From: Polytrichum commune
Lineage: Eukaryota > Streptophyta > Polytrichopsida > Polytrichales > Polytrichaceae
DNA length: 64,000 nt
NCBI GenBank assembly: GCA_950295325.1
Contig: OX485804.1
Span: 23,066,001-23,130,000 of the forward strand
Direction: 5' to 3'
Positions 46,082 through 58,768 of this stretch are shown here, one piece after another; position 1 is the stretch's first letter; the number at the start of each line of letters is the position of its first letter. The position numbers and the translations under genes were made by a program. The notes below the pieces were generated by a model that ran no database searches, had not been told where the DNA came from, and saw only the letters and a program-made list of their open reading frames with translations.

Positions 46082-47264
46082 TACTGCAGTTTTGCTAATG
46101 CATACAAGATAATAATTGTTATCTAGATGAAAATTCTCCCATCACTGCGGACCAAATGTTGGTCCTGTGTGGGCATGGTGTAAGGGTATGTCATCAGTTG
46201 ATTGCCCTTAACTGGATGCTTATATGAAACTTATACCTAGTGACTTACAACCATTATTTTGTAGAACTCGTCATGACATCCTTTCTCTAGGCACCAAATT
46301 CACCTTCTAAAACGTAAGCATTTGGACACAATAATTACTCAAAGATGAGGTGTTCTTCTTGTGATTCATGCCGTAGTTGATAGTTATGGTAAACCCCACC
46401 TCATACGGCCTTTTCCGAAGCCAACTTCGTATAATATTCATTTCAAGTGTAGTTTCTCAAGTCGAAAAGTAATGCCAATGCCAAGACTATGATTTTAACC
46501 TAGGATATGGCAATGTATGATAAAGGCAGTTATTAATAATACAGTCAACTGTATTAACTTCAGTACTATGAGAAAACAACTAATTGTAAACATCATGAGA
46601 ACATGGTGACATAATTCCACTAAAGGGAAAAAAACTGCATATCAACATTAAAAGTGAAAGCAACTTCCCGGGATGCTTTAATGTTGATCAGTTGAAATCT
46701 TAGTGTTTCCAAGTTCAACCGGTTACTTGTTGTGATGTTTCGGTTTTTCTTCATTGATTAAAGATTAAAGTAATTATGTTCACTAAAACGATTCCTCTCA
46801 AACGATTGGTAATTTTCCTAAAGTCTTGAATTTCAACCGGTTATTTCCCAAACTCAACACCTTCATTTATAACTAGCCATCGGTGCTCCCCCTTCATCGA
46901 GTTGAAAGCTCCACTTGTCGATTTTGAAGCACTCGTTGTTCTTCGGTCGATGTCATTCTCTAGCCTAATACAAGAACATTTCAACCCTCCTAGGCAATTG
47001 AATTGACTTGATCTTCCTAAAACCATGGGAAACAACAAATGTTGAGGTCGGCAATATGAGTGGTGCCATTTGTCGTTCTCTTTTTGCTTTTCCTTCTATT
47101 AGGTAGGCCGCATTTTCACACGCGGGGCCAACACTTTGAGCTACTTTGCCATCCGCCCCACCAACCCACCCACCAACCCACGCTCCATTTACATTTGGAG
47201 TGGTTGTACCTCCAATTAATGTGGCTTGTGCACACGGCCCCCAAGGCAAGGCCCGTGTGTGTGG
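46082..47264. other. spacer holding repeat family A copy 4
   Basis: Apart from the family A copy at 46676-46885, nothing is recognised. Confidence 0.35.
46676..46885 (+). repeat. dispersed repeat family A, copy 4
   Basis: GTTTCCAAGTTCAACCGG, TTTCGGTTTTTCTTCATTG, AAGTCTTGAATTTCAACCGG, TTATTTCCCAAACTCAAC and ATAACTAGCC, in family order. Confidence 0.75.
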
Positions 47265-47508
47265 GAGAGAGGGAATTATCATACACAAACGTGCCTCTCA
47301 TTCATCCAATGTAAAAGCCCTGAAATAGTATGCAATCTAGAAGTTTGTTTGTTTGTTCTTGTTTTCGTTGTTTGGATTTGACATGGGAATCAACTTCAAA
47401 GTTTCAAATTATTCTACTTGAGATTATTTGAGATGAATCAACAACAAAACCTATAAGGATCAAGTTTTTATGTGGGACATTGGATGAGATTCTCTCTCTC
47501 TCTCTCTT
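47265..47508. repeat. relative of the GGAGAGAGGGAATT-ended element at 53199
   Basis: The left end is GGGAGAGAGGGAATTATC with CATTCATCCAATGT farther in. The right end (ACATTGGATGAGATT plus CT repeats) mirrors it. It shares TGAGATGAATC and ACCTATAAGG with the 53199-53432 element in opposite orientation. Confidence 0.5.
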
Positions 47509-50015
47509 AACGCCATGCCACTAAAATTTTGATTTTAAACTCTTACATTAATCTACTTAGCAATGGTCCTCTTTATGAATAGATGACTCTGGGTTCGGAA
47601 GATTCTAAGTTTACATATATGGAAAGAAATCATACTTACCATGAAGTGGATGTAACAAAGATGTAGATGAATAAAGCAAAATAACCATAGTTACACAAGT
47701 GACCCATGACTCTGATCCATGGTAAAATTAGGGTTTACAAAAGTTTACCATAGGTAAGAACTCCAATATAAACCCTTAACCCTAAAAAGAGCCTATTTTT
47801 ACCATTCACGCAAGTGAGAGGTGTAGTGAGCTTTGTGTATACTCACTGGGTAGTAGATACATGCTAAAAGTAAGAGAAAAGAGGACTCATCACCAAGGGG
47901 AGCATTCTACTTGGAGTGACCCGGTCATGGCCAAGGAACATGTTTGAACACCCATATGTAGTTTTACAATGAGTGTTGTAATTTGAAATACTATGATGTA
48001 TTTGAAATGGACTAAATGTGTGCGACATGGATGACAATTGGGTCATGCTCTAATTTACCTCGTGTACGTAACCAATCATCAAATGTTTGTTGGTTGGTTG
48101 CATGGGCACATGTGAGGCAGGCCCTTCACACTTTCAATACAATGATGTATTGTGATTATGACATTTCATGCATATCTATTGATTGAGATTATTAGGAACA
48201 TTTCCATTGTAAGTACTTTATACATGTGGTGGATTAGCTATATGTGCTTTGAGGAGAGGCAAGAAGATAGGTGATTAAACTTCCAAGGTATGGGGCAGTC
48301 AAAATCAAACATTTGTTGTTGGATACCATTTGATAGCAGAAACCCTAAGTAAGGTACCTATTCTTGCAAAGCAAAGGAGGTTATAACACAAAATGTCCAT
48401 ATTGTACAACACATAGCTAGGCATGATTGCAAACAACTTTATTATGCAAAATGTTATTGTGTTATCAAATAGGAAGATGCAAAAGAAATAGAAAGAGTCT
48501 TGTGGAGATTCCTACCCGCCCACCCTTGTATGGCAATGAAGAAGAAGTTGAAGGATTTGGCCTCTGAAAAGAGGAAGTTCAAACTTTGCAAAAGTTTTAA
48601 AAAATCAGCTCTCATGTGTGTAGGGTCTTTGTGACCCCAATCTCAAGCCTCTCCATTTTGGCCTACAATAAGGGATGTGGCATGAGTACTCCACATACAA
48701 ATTTGACTATTGGATCAAAATTGTCTCATTCAACCATCAATTGCAAACATAACATTGCTCAACCCCCAGAGCCGGGCATCTTGGGAATATCTTTAGAATC
48801 ATGCCCTACTTATGTTGGGCTGCCCTTGCAAAATGAATAGTTAATAGCTTGAGTATTCTTCATCTCGCAAGGGCAACTTGACTGGTGGGGGTGGACCTGG
48901 GGTTGGGAACCGAATCACATCATGTTATTTGAATTAAATAAAGTCGCAAGCCAGTGCCATGCAACCACATGTGTCTCTACTTAATTGTTAAGTTGGGATG
49001 GTGTTGGTAACTAACAATTGGTACTAAAGAGGTAAGCACCTTAGCATATGGATTCATGGGACCATCCTAGCCAATTCCACATAGAAATGGGAGCATGGTT
49101 GCTAGGCTTAGGGCATAGTTCCATGTGCATGGTCTTAGGTGTTTAGGAGAATATATATTTAGTTATTCTATTCGACTAAGTACATCACAAGCAAGAATGG
49201 GTAAGACCAGTACATGGAAGTATGCCCTTACTGATGTAATGAAGCACAAAGATTGTCATTTCAAGTATTATAATTAGACTTAAGATGCAAGAGTTATAAT
49301 ATGGTCAAAGGTCAAAGTGAATTTTGAGGGGGGGAGGGGTGTTCATGTAGCAATGGAATTTTTTTTCACATATAGTAACTATTGAGCTTCTCTACCACTT
49401 CAAATGCTTGATCACAAGAAATCACCAATGGTATCCTCAATGCCTCATGAAATGTTCAAATGTGACAACACATCCTGACAAATCTATCGCACAAAGAACA
49501 TGTAGTGCAACTTCCCATCAAGCTATGTATCAAGTTTTTCATCAAAACAACATGATTTTATTTATTTATGATGAATTTTTAACGTAGTTACCTCTCAATA
49601 CAATACAAAACGCTCATAAGTCCCTCAATACTATACTTTTATAGAACATCTTAGAATGTGCAATTACCCATTGTCCTTTTAAGGTTCAATATGGATGCAC
49701 TCACACGCATTCAAAACATATAGTCTAAGCATGAACCTAAAAGCAACCGGATAAGAAGTCCACTCATTTTTTAAATCTATCATATTATTCTCGTCATGCT
49801 TATTCTACAACTTACTATACATTACAATAAGATCAATTTGGCACTTTCTAGATGAAGACCCCCTCCTTGCAATGATAACTTTGCCAAGCATGATATGTCT
49901 CACAACCATGAAGAGGTTGCAAACAAAAGGTATGTGTTCTCTTCTCATAAGCATGCCTAAGAAACTAAAACATGGTGAAATTCTAATGATTCAAGTGGTT
50001 TATGTGGATAAAATA
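47509..50015. other. AT-rich spacer, no gene seen
   Basis: 2.5 kb without a domain, RNA gene or delimited element. A G-run (GGGGGGGAGGGG) lies at 49327-49338. Confidence 0.35.
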
Positions 50016-50334
50016 CACAAAATATGATATTTAGTGTTTGATACACTAAATACGAACGCATACACTAAATATCAATAACCCTATGAAAGTAAGTAACATT
50101 AAATGTAAACTCAAACACTAAATATCAACTATGGTAATATGTGGAAGTTACATGTTTGAATTTAGTGTTAGTAAGGATATGAAAAATAAGGATATAATGA
50201 GGGAGGTGGCAGTAGGGAAGGTAGCGGCACATTTATGTATAACACAAATTGTCAAAGAATTGAAAATTAGTGTTGAACATGGTAGGGTGGTAACACCACT
50301 AAATATAATCAAACACTAAATATCATATTTTGTG
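50016..50334. mobile_element. palindrome-ended MITE family, 319-bp copy
   Basis: TA at 50014-50015 and 50335-50336. The ends are CACAAAATATGATATTTAGT plus G and its inverted match. The interior (GGTAGGGTGGTAACACC, TCAATAACCCTATG) is the reverse complement of the interior at 27247-27557. Confidence 0.88.
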
Positions 50335-51587
50335 TAGTGCTTGAGACTTCACAGACTGCATGAGACTTGGGGCTTGCACTTGGGACTTTGCTCTATACAC
50401 TATGGCACCTGAAATCCCATGAAATGCAATTTTATATTTTACGTTTTTAGACTCCATTTGTTCTTCATTGCTAGGACGAATAAAGTTGGGACTCTCACCT
50501 CTTAGTGGGACTTTGCAAAGTGGGGCTTGGGATGTAGTGTAAAGAAACCCTAGTGGGTTCCAAGTCTAGTGCATTGGCACTAATGCACCGGAGACCACAC
50601 TCCGGTGCATGGAATTTTCAAGGTGAGGTCACCACGTGGGCTATTACCCAATTGTTGAACCATGCAACCATGAGGATATAACATAAATTCTAGCACAACA
50701 ATTTTCCTTCTTTTATGGATAACTTCACCAGAGTGCGCTAAGAGGCATATTGAATACTTAATTTCATCCTATCATACATGCCATTTGACATGGATAAAAT
50801 TCTCAAGAACAGTGCAAATGAAGTGGTGGGGAGAATGGGATCGTGCTTTCACCTCCTCCAAGGAAACACCATCTTGCACCAAACCCAAAGGAAGTCAATG
50901 CAACATTTATTGACTTCTTGATATGATTGGTTGCATGTTTTCATTCTAACATGCATGATCAACTTCGGGGTAAACTTCCTTGTGCCACCCATTCCGGCAA
51001 AGGAAATAGACTTCACCGATGTCGGCAAAACATACACGTAGAATATATTGTGCCATGGTATTATATACCCATCCATAATAACATGTGTGATCGGTGTATG
51101 CTATGGAATAGGGAGCCCAACATACAAGACAATAGATTTACATGTTATCATATTACATGCAAGTTGGAATGTGCTCGTTATATCATTTACCCATCTTGAC
51201 TGTTGTATGAGCGGATTTATTGAACATTAGATCTTAATATATTAGAAAAATGAAATGAAATCCAAGAACATTATAAACTATGGATATTTCAAACCATAAG
51301 AACATGCCATGCTCAATAACATAAAAAAATAAGTGTAAATTATGACAATATGGGATCCGTTGTCCACACCACCAACTTTTATGCAAATTTCAGGTCCATC
51401 ATTTTTTTTTGATTTGCATAGAACTTTGAAGACGTAGTCCAATCTCTTAGAGAACTAGGACTTAAGTATATTTGGATTTATGCATGAATTTTGGACAATT
51501 CCAACTACCAATATGATGTACACTAGATCGCAAAAACCAGACAAATACGGTGGTTGGCGAACATGGAATACAAACATTTGAAGTTGT
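50335..51587. other. AT-rich spacer, no gene seen
   Basis: No domain or delimited element. A local inverted motif, GCACCGGAG/CTCCGGTGC, lies at 50584-50604. Confidence 0.35.
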
Positions 51588-51595
51588 GGTTGTTG

Positions 51596-52002
51596 CACGG
51601 GGAGGTCACTCCATTGTCAAGTTGAAAACCACGTGCGAACAAAAAAAATCTACTTTTTCTAAGTTGCATCAACAAAATGGGTCAAACTTTTATCAAAAAA
51701 AATTATGAGTACATATACATGGTATCTATTACATAGTAAAAATTGATAACCAAAATTGATAATTTGTTTTTTCTAGAAAACATACCGTTTCTAACTAGAA
51801 TGACAAAATTGAACTAAACAAATTACTAGAAAAAATGGAGATGACTAAAAATTTCAAAAAAATATACAAAAGATATTATCAATGGATATGCATATATAGA
51901 AAAATATCATAATTTTTAAAATTATCTATGGCATATAATATAGGGGTAGCAAACTTTGTTCGCACATGGTTTTCAACTTGACAATGGAGTGACCTCCCCG
52001 TG
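51596..52002. mobile_element. hAT-like MITE with 8-bp target duplication, 407 bp
   Basis: The terminal inverted repeats start CACGGGGAGGTCACTCCATT and run ~47 bp with one mismatch (ACCACGTG against ACCATGTG). They are flanked on both sides by GGTTGTTG (51588-51595 and 52003-52010). An 8-bp duplication and CA...TG ends fit the hAT superfamily. Interior very AT-rich with no open frame. Confidence 0.88.
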
Positions 52003-52010
52003 GGTTGTTG

Positions 52011-53198
52011 TGTTGTTGCTTTTGTTGTTGTCATATGATGTTCTTGTCCCCACAAGCGCACATCCCCTATTGTATTTGGACAAATGGTTTGTCCAAATAT
52101 ACTTACATGTTAGTTGTAGACATGTGTCTTTATGATGTTTATTCTGTGACCCTCACCTAGTAACCACACACCAATCAAGTCAAGGGGTCCAATTAAGAAA
52201 GGTACACATACCTTTTATTAAGGTATGGGTCTAGAACACATGACTTTTAAACTCAAGGTGTGACACAAATTTGAAAATCGCTTTCTCAAACTAGGACGAG
52301 TATATTTCATGAGTGGAGGGAAAGTGATGCCACATTATAAGCACCATGACTTCACATTCTCATACCTTGGACTCATACCGTAGTTCTATAGTAGCTTAGG
52401 TAGAAACTAATTAATTTTAGAGGTACCTAAATTGATGGGAAATTAATTTCGTTAAGTGTCCAAAAAGAAGAAGAAACAACATTCAAAGAGTGCCTAAAAT
52501 CACAATAATGCAAGTGACATTCACTAGAATCCAACAAGGTAGCATCAAATAACTCCAACAATGTCTTCACGCATCATCAATCTCACTCATGGTCTAAAAA
52601 CAATACAAGCATGAATTTGCTCCACAAGTCATGTTGACTCACCACCATAAAAACGGGAATGAGACAAGCAGACGGGAATGAGTGTCTAACTTATTTTAAA
52701 TTACCTTTTGAATTTGCCCAATTTTAGAAAAATATTTTTTTGGGTTGCCTAACTAACTTTCACACTTTAATCAAATTTTAGGCAGAAAGGTGCCCAAACT
52801 ACTAGAGAACTATGGTTTTCAAGCATAATTTCCATGGATCCATTTTTTCAGCTCTACACTAAAAGGACCCCTTGATTTTGGAGTTTCTTTGGTCTTGGAC
52901 CCGTGTGGAAACCCACCCCTAAGGTTGTTGAATGTGTTGACTTCATGAACTACGACATTACAATGTACATATAGAGGTGTTCACCCTAAATCATAGACAT
53001 TCATATCCTAGAGTTTAATGGTAGTGCCAGGTGGCAAGCTAGCAGATGGCCCCCATAGTCGCCACGTGGCAATTGCTTAGGTGGACGAATCAATGGCGTA
53101 CAGCTGGTAATACACCATCAACTCTCCAATCAATGAATGAAAGACCCAGTCATCACCCCTGCCTTTAAGGTTTCCAAGACGGACACCTCATCCATTTT
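52011..53198. other. AT-rich spacer, no gene seen
   Basis: No domain, RNA gene or delimited element recognised. Confidence 0.35.
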
Positions 53199-53432
53199 GG
53201 AGAGAGGGAATTATTGTATACGAGCGTACCTTCCATCCATTCAAACATACTAAAAACTTGACCTCCTTATAGCTTTGCTGCCGATTCATCTCAAATGGCC
53301 TCAAGTACACAAATTCGGGGTATTTGAAGCTAATTGTAGTGTCAAATATTGACTTTTGGACTACATATTGTTTAAAGGCTTTTATGTTGGATGAACTAGA
53401 GGTACAATTGTGTCTGTCAATTCCCTCTCTCC
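53199..53432. mobile_element. inverted-repeat element, ~234 bp, possible 8-bp target duplication
   Basis: Ends GGAGAGAGGGAATTATTGTA and, inverted, GGAGAGAGGGAATTGACAGA. The similarity continues to TTCATCCAACAT/ATTCAAACAT, arms ~50 bp. Flanks ATCCATTT (53190-53197) and ATCCGTTT (53433-53440) could be a duplication with one change, though one extra T sits at the left junction. No open frame. Confidence 0.65.
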
Positions 53433-53639
53433 ATCCGTTTCAAGTTAATAAGTAATTAAGTTGGACCATTAAACTGAATCAGACATGAGTCATGTGATGG
53501 TTGAGGGTCGTTGGGAAGCTACATGTTATGGTTTCACTTTTCAAATGGTAGCTAAGGTAGATAGGTCTTATATGCTTACTTTTTCCAACTATCCCACTAC
53601 TCATATAGGATATGCATGAAACACACAATTAGATGAGAT

Positions 53640-53900
53640 GGTTACGAGATCCAGATCGAGGCTGTAGCCATGTACCTCATAAGTTTTGGAGCTCATATGA
53701 ATATCTTAGTCATTATCAAAGTGAAGATTCTTGTCTCATTTCATGGTCATATAGGTTCTTCCTAGTTGAGTTTAGAGTGGTTATCCTATTGTGAGCATGC
53801 GGTCCAATCTTTTTAAACATATCTCTTTTTTGATATCCGTTCTTGGAACCACAACAAACCACATACCACTCAAATATAAATGTTCGTTATAGATAAGCAA
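53640..53900 (-). repeat. dispersed repeat family G, copy 5
   Basis: On the plus strand GGAGCTCATATGAATATCTT, GTCATATAGG, TTTTTTGATATCCGTTCTTG and AACCACATACCACTCAAAT reverse the family order. The poly-G tract has been lost here. Confidence 0.65.
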
Positions 53901-54554
53901 CCAAAGTAGATACATGTACTTTATGTAAGTTAATTCTTACCCCCAAAGGAGTTTGGAGTCTGATTTGAACCTCTAACGCACATGCTTATGGTACCAATGT
54001 ATCAAAAAAGACCAACACATATATCAAAAGGAAGTTTTTAATTAGACTTTGGCACAAATGACATTATAGATCTAAGTGCACACCATGTACATTTGATCAC
54101 CATTGTCCCATATAACACCGTATGTTCAATTCCTCTTTGTCATAGACCTTGGGAAAGCCACGATGTTGGACTAATGTCTAGTATTGGAGACATGGTGAAG
54201 TAAAATTTTAACTAAGAAAATAACTCAACAAGATCATAGACTCTTCGAACCTTGGGTAAAGTGTACTCCATGTCTTCCATCCATTTCGTATTCATGTTAG
54301 AGTTAAATCAAGAGTTTGCACATTCCATAATGACATTGGATATTTGATATTGTTGGTTGGCGACATTGGCATACCTCATGGACAAGTTTGTGATGGTCTT
54401 TTCACATAAACAATTGGTGGTTTTACTAAATTTTGGGGCTTCACATCATCTTATAATCCTGAGATTAAGCCTCTTGACGTGGATCATAAAGGAACAAAGT
54501 AACGAGAAGCTAGGATATGTATATGATCATGAGTAGGTACCCATTTTTTGGGAC

Positions 54555-56067
54555 ATGCAATATCCCTATAACCAATTTCACAAGATTTTTATAATACTTA
54601 TGTCAAGCTCCATTGCTTTAACAATCCACAAGGATTTCCGGGATCCAAAATTTGGGGGCATATTAATTAGCAAGGCATGGAAAATCATGGTCAAAGGGTT
54701 GTACCAAATTCCACCACGCACAAGGATGGAAGTATTTAATTCCAACATCTGGTGGTTAGAGGGGGTGGAACTTCTAACCAAGGGGTTTGAGTACCATAAA
54801 GGCATCAACCTTTACCACAAAGGGATCATATGTGTTGATGACATATGGGATAGCAATCAACAAAATTTCCACAGATGGGAAAGAGCGCAAGAGAAATTCA
54901 GACTTAGGGATACGGAGGAGGGTGATTGGGAAGAATTGACCAACAAGATCTTTGAATAATGGCGTAATATCCTAGAGGAGGATGAGGACACTGCATTACC
55001 CCGGACAATGACTCAAATTCTATATGAAGGACGCAAAAGACCCGGTCTGTGTCTTTCAATGTGAAGAAGGTTTCACACTAGAATGCCTATAGTGGCATAA
55101 TGCTACCCTCCCCTTCCCTATGCAATGCTATACGGTGGGCATTCACTCTAGATGTCTTAGAGTGTGGGAAAGACCACTTGGAGAGATAAAAGGATACTTC
55201 CACAAGGTGAAGATTATTCACACAAATAGGGGTCTGAAAAAAGAGGGGGAAAGAGAAAATATCATCTTCTTCTATGGCAAACTGGCTACACTTGGATGGG
55301 ACCCAGACAGGTGGCGGTGGATTGATGGAGGTCACTTTCTGGACTATACCACCAAGAATGGAAGGGACTTTATCATTAATAGAAATCCGGGCACCACCCG
55401 TGCGGCTGAGAAATGGCAGGGCTACGTCCCAGGCAACTACAGGTTCTATTGGTCACAAGTCTGGGACCCATTGCGAGCCGAAAAAGAAGCGGCGTTCATC
55501 TAGTCAATTTGTCACAAGGCGGTTGCCGTCAACGAGTGGAGGGCCCGCATTGCTCCGGCCTCTATATCTAAACAATGTATATTTTGCCTCCCTAATACTA
55601 GCGAGTCGGTCAAATATAAATCATGGGACTGCATCCAAGCTAAAAGGGCATGGAGATGGGCCACGTTCATCATGCACGAGCTATGCGGGGTGAGAACGGG
55701 TAACTACGATTGTTTCAATTGGAAACAAGCCTTGTTCCGGGAAATAATTCCTAAAAGATATGGCAAACTGATTAAAATCTGGCACCTCCTTAGAGGGATC
55801 ACACTTTGGATCATTTGGATCGAGCGTAATGATAGAGTGTTCAACCAAGAACAACGGTATGCGTCTAAAGTTAAGCAAAGAATTTGGGATGACCTTATCA
55901 TTGATGCCAAGACGGCGTGGAACCGGGTACTTGAACACATCAAAATTAGTAGCTTTTCGGCGGTGGCTATGCTTCAAGGTTTTGACAAAACTTGGGGGGC
56001 AAGGAATGTTTTATGTAGGAGAAGGAATTTACATATTGAGTGGAATTGGAAGAGACATAGTTGGTAG
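54555..56067 (+). pseudogene. non-LTR (LINE) retrotransposon, broken 3' part of ORF2
   Basis: C-terminal part of a plant LINE-type polyprotein. The reverse transcriptase and endonuclease domains are absent, consistent with 5' truncation. Segment one (54555-54959) has WLEGVELLTKG and ICVDDIWDS, text normally found after the RT domain. Segment two (55120-56067, shifted frame) has KLATLGWDPDRWRW, then the zinc-binding zf-RVT motif ICHKAVAVNEWRARI, CIFC, and SWDCIQAKRAWRW, followed by ITLWIIWIERNDRVF. A single TAG at 55501-55503 interrupts segment two where related proteins have tryptophan. Between the segments lie a frame change and stops. The element is therefore inactive. It is adjacent to the G-rich 3' UTR below. 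Confidence 0.85.
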
Positions 56068-56292
56068 GTAGTGGTTGCCCCGCCTCCAGGGCGGGGAGGT
56101 GGTTTGGGGGGTGTCCTTGGCAAGTGGATTGGGGGGGGGGGGGGGGGGGATCCTTGGTTTGGTGGGGTTGGGGGGTTGTCCCGCACCCGGGGGGTTCTGC
56201 CTCCCCCCGGTGATGGGTGCGGTTTTTCTTTGGGTTTCAATTCATTTGGCGTTGGCTGGGTTGGCCTTCTGTCTTAATAAATAAATAAAAAA
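56068..56292 (+). mobile_element. G-rich 3' UTR and A-rich tail of the LINE
   Basis: Directly after the ORF2 stop come repeated G runs, including G22 at 56130-56151, and CCTCC/CCCCC blocks. The sequence then ends in AATAAATAAATAAAAAAC (56275-56292), a poly(A)-like tail with AATAAA signals. Its position marks the 3' end of the retrotransposon. Confidence 0.75.
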
Positions 56293-57484
56293 CAAATTAT
56301 GTCAATAGGATCCTGAAACAACATTCCTCAAACAAAGCACGTGACTTTGATGGATGCATAACCCAAAGATGCTTCAATGTGCTCACAATATATTGTTCAT
56401 TGTAAGGCCTCCCTTTTAGCTTCAACAATGACCACAGTTGGGAGGGCCTTGGATTGTTTAAAGGAACAATCCTCACTTTGGACTCTTATAACTTCTACAT
56501 CTCTATTCTGATTTTGAAACGTGAATTGATAGTATTTATGATTCGCAATTGCTAACTGGACGAGACGAAATCCAAGCCCAATGAATTCACTAGGATTCAA
56601 TAATCTGTCAAGTAAGTGATTCCAATGACGGTCCTCTACAAGCATGTAGTACGTGAATGAAAATGTCAAGCTCTGATAACTTTATACCATAATGCAGTCT
56701 TTTAGAAGAGTAGCTTCATGGATATTGATGCATTGATGGAAAATGGGAAAGAAAACACCTCTCCATGAGTTCATAATTTCCAAAAAAATGTAAACTTTCA
56801 TCTATGTGATTTAAGCTTATAAAATGTTGTCATCTAAGCAAATGACATGTAAATATTTAGTCGCTCGTGCACAAGCTTTGAACATTTCTACTTTCTACGA
56901 GCTCAATTCATCAGGTTTTGGAATACCACTGAATGACACGTCTTAACTCAATGGTGTTTCAAAAGTCTTTGCAGCTGTTGAAATGATAGCAACGTGTGTT
57001 GGAGCTCAATAAAGCACCCTATTACGAAGTCCTCATTCTGTTGTCAGTGCTAAATTAAGCTGCCACAGCCATGGCTCTAGGTTTTTTAATAAGTGAAGAG
57101 CTTGAGCATGCTACTCAGGTTTGCAAGGCCACATTTTTGTTTCTCATAGAAAACATGGGAAGCACGAGCAATTAAACTCTTAAAACGTTTGCATCTTTTC
57201 TCTGATTTGGAACTTGGAACTTGGATGAGAACAAATCCTGATTCAATACAACGGCCATAAATGTCTATTGTGTTGTTAAGTGCCCAGAATATTAGGGCCA
57301 CATACCTTACTTCAAACATCCAGTTTTGTGCTAAGGTAGGTGATTATTATGTTGTCAATTTGAGGAATTCGATGTGTAAGCCGTCAATTTCAACATCAGA
57401 GTATCTGTACCACTTCACAGCTGTGAATCACCCTGCAAGTGTGGGCAGCATGTATGAAGGTAAATAAGTGTTGGAACACTTGCA
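56293..57484. other. intergenic spacer, no gene seen
   Basis: No domain or delimited element recognised. Confidence 0.35.
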
Positions 57485-57850
57485 CTAAGGTAAACATGCC
57501 TAAATCAAACACAACAATAATCTGGACATCCCATATATGAGTGATATGTGGGTTAGGTGTGGCACCAAAAAGACATGCGTTTAAAAGAGATTAGACCATG
57601 TGCTCGATTCAATGTCAACCATTCTAAGACTCAATAGTCAGTATGACTGGGGGGGCTGTATGACCACTTAATGAGCACTAGAATCATCAATTTGATAATG
57701 AATAAGATATTCATATGGGCTCCAAGAATTATGAGGCAACTGGCTACGGGCAGGACTTGGATTTTGCTGATCATCTTGCACTTATTGCGTGTTTCATATC
57801 CTACGAGAAGTGGGTGCAGAGAGAAAAGTACTCATCTAAGGCACGCCCAC
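57485..57850 (+). repeat. dispersed repeat family G, copy 6
   Basis: The most complete copy: CTAAGGTAAACATGCCTAAA, GATATGTGGGTTAGGTGTGG, AAAGACATGCG, a G7 tract near 57650, GATATTCATATGGGCTCC and TTTCATATCCTACGAGAAGT. It provides the uninterrupted reference for copy 2. Confidence 0.75.
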
Positions 57851-58768
57851 CTTATTCCTCAACTAGGTAGGCTGTTAATAAGTATTTGACATAATTCTGC
57901 ACGCACGCTGCCATACTTGCAATTGAAATCCAGTGGATTTTATAATCCCCAATAATACTACGTGTTGTTCAGGACATCAGCTACCACATATTTAGAGTGG
58001 CTATGGTGTTTGACTCGCCCATTAACCGATGCCGCTTGCAACAGGATTTCTACAGATGCTTAGAGATCACATATCAGGGATATGGTTGTTGGCACACCAG
58101 TCTCAAGAACACTTACTGGTGTACGTTGATGTATTGAACAGTGGAACAGGACTAGATTGTTCAAAGACATGTTAAGCTGAAATCCCAAGTATGTGTTAAA
58201 ACACTACAATTCCAGAGTTTCTTATACCCTTCACAAAATGTGGACCTCGGTCGGCCCTGAACTTCTGAGAGGGTCCTGGCTTTCTTAGGGAAAGTAGATT
58301 ATGGTTTGATAGGCTTATTTTCTGGAGTGGAATATATTCAATACGTATGATGCAGATAAGGCTTATATTCTGGAGTGGAATAGATATTAGAGCCGTAATT
58401 CTCTGAAACCTAGCCTCCAAAGCATTGACTCATACATAAAATGGTGAAAATTTGATACGACAAAAACCAATGTGGGAGGGAAACCTTCCAGGCAGCCAAG
58501 TAGACGCATTTGTATACAAATATGGTTACATCTTTGACAACTTATTTCTTTGATAAATCGTCACATCATTGAGTATCTGAATATTCCTCCCCCATATCAA
58601 TCAGGACTCTTCTCATTTTTCAAGGAGGAATGGTCTTGGGTATGAGCTACCATGCATGGTCCTGGAAACTGTTTTAGGGAACTAAATTGCACTTTTAGAG
58701 AGCAATTGAGCACTACACTATTTGAATGCAACATACATCAGAAAAAGCCGGAATTTCTATTTTTCAGA
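57851..58768. other. spacer and 3' flank of the peroxidase gene
   Basis: No domain. A short direct duplication (TATTTTCTGGAGTGGAATA near 58316 and TATATTCTGGAGTGGAATA near 58366) is present. The peroxidase 3' UTR should lie just below 58769. Confidence 0.35.
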
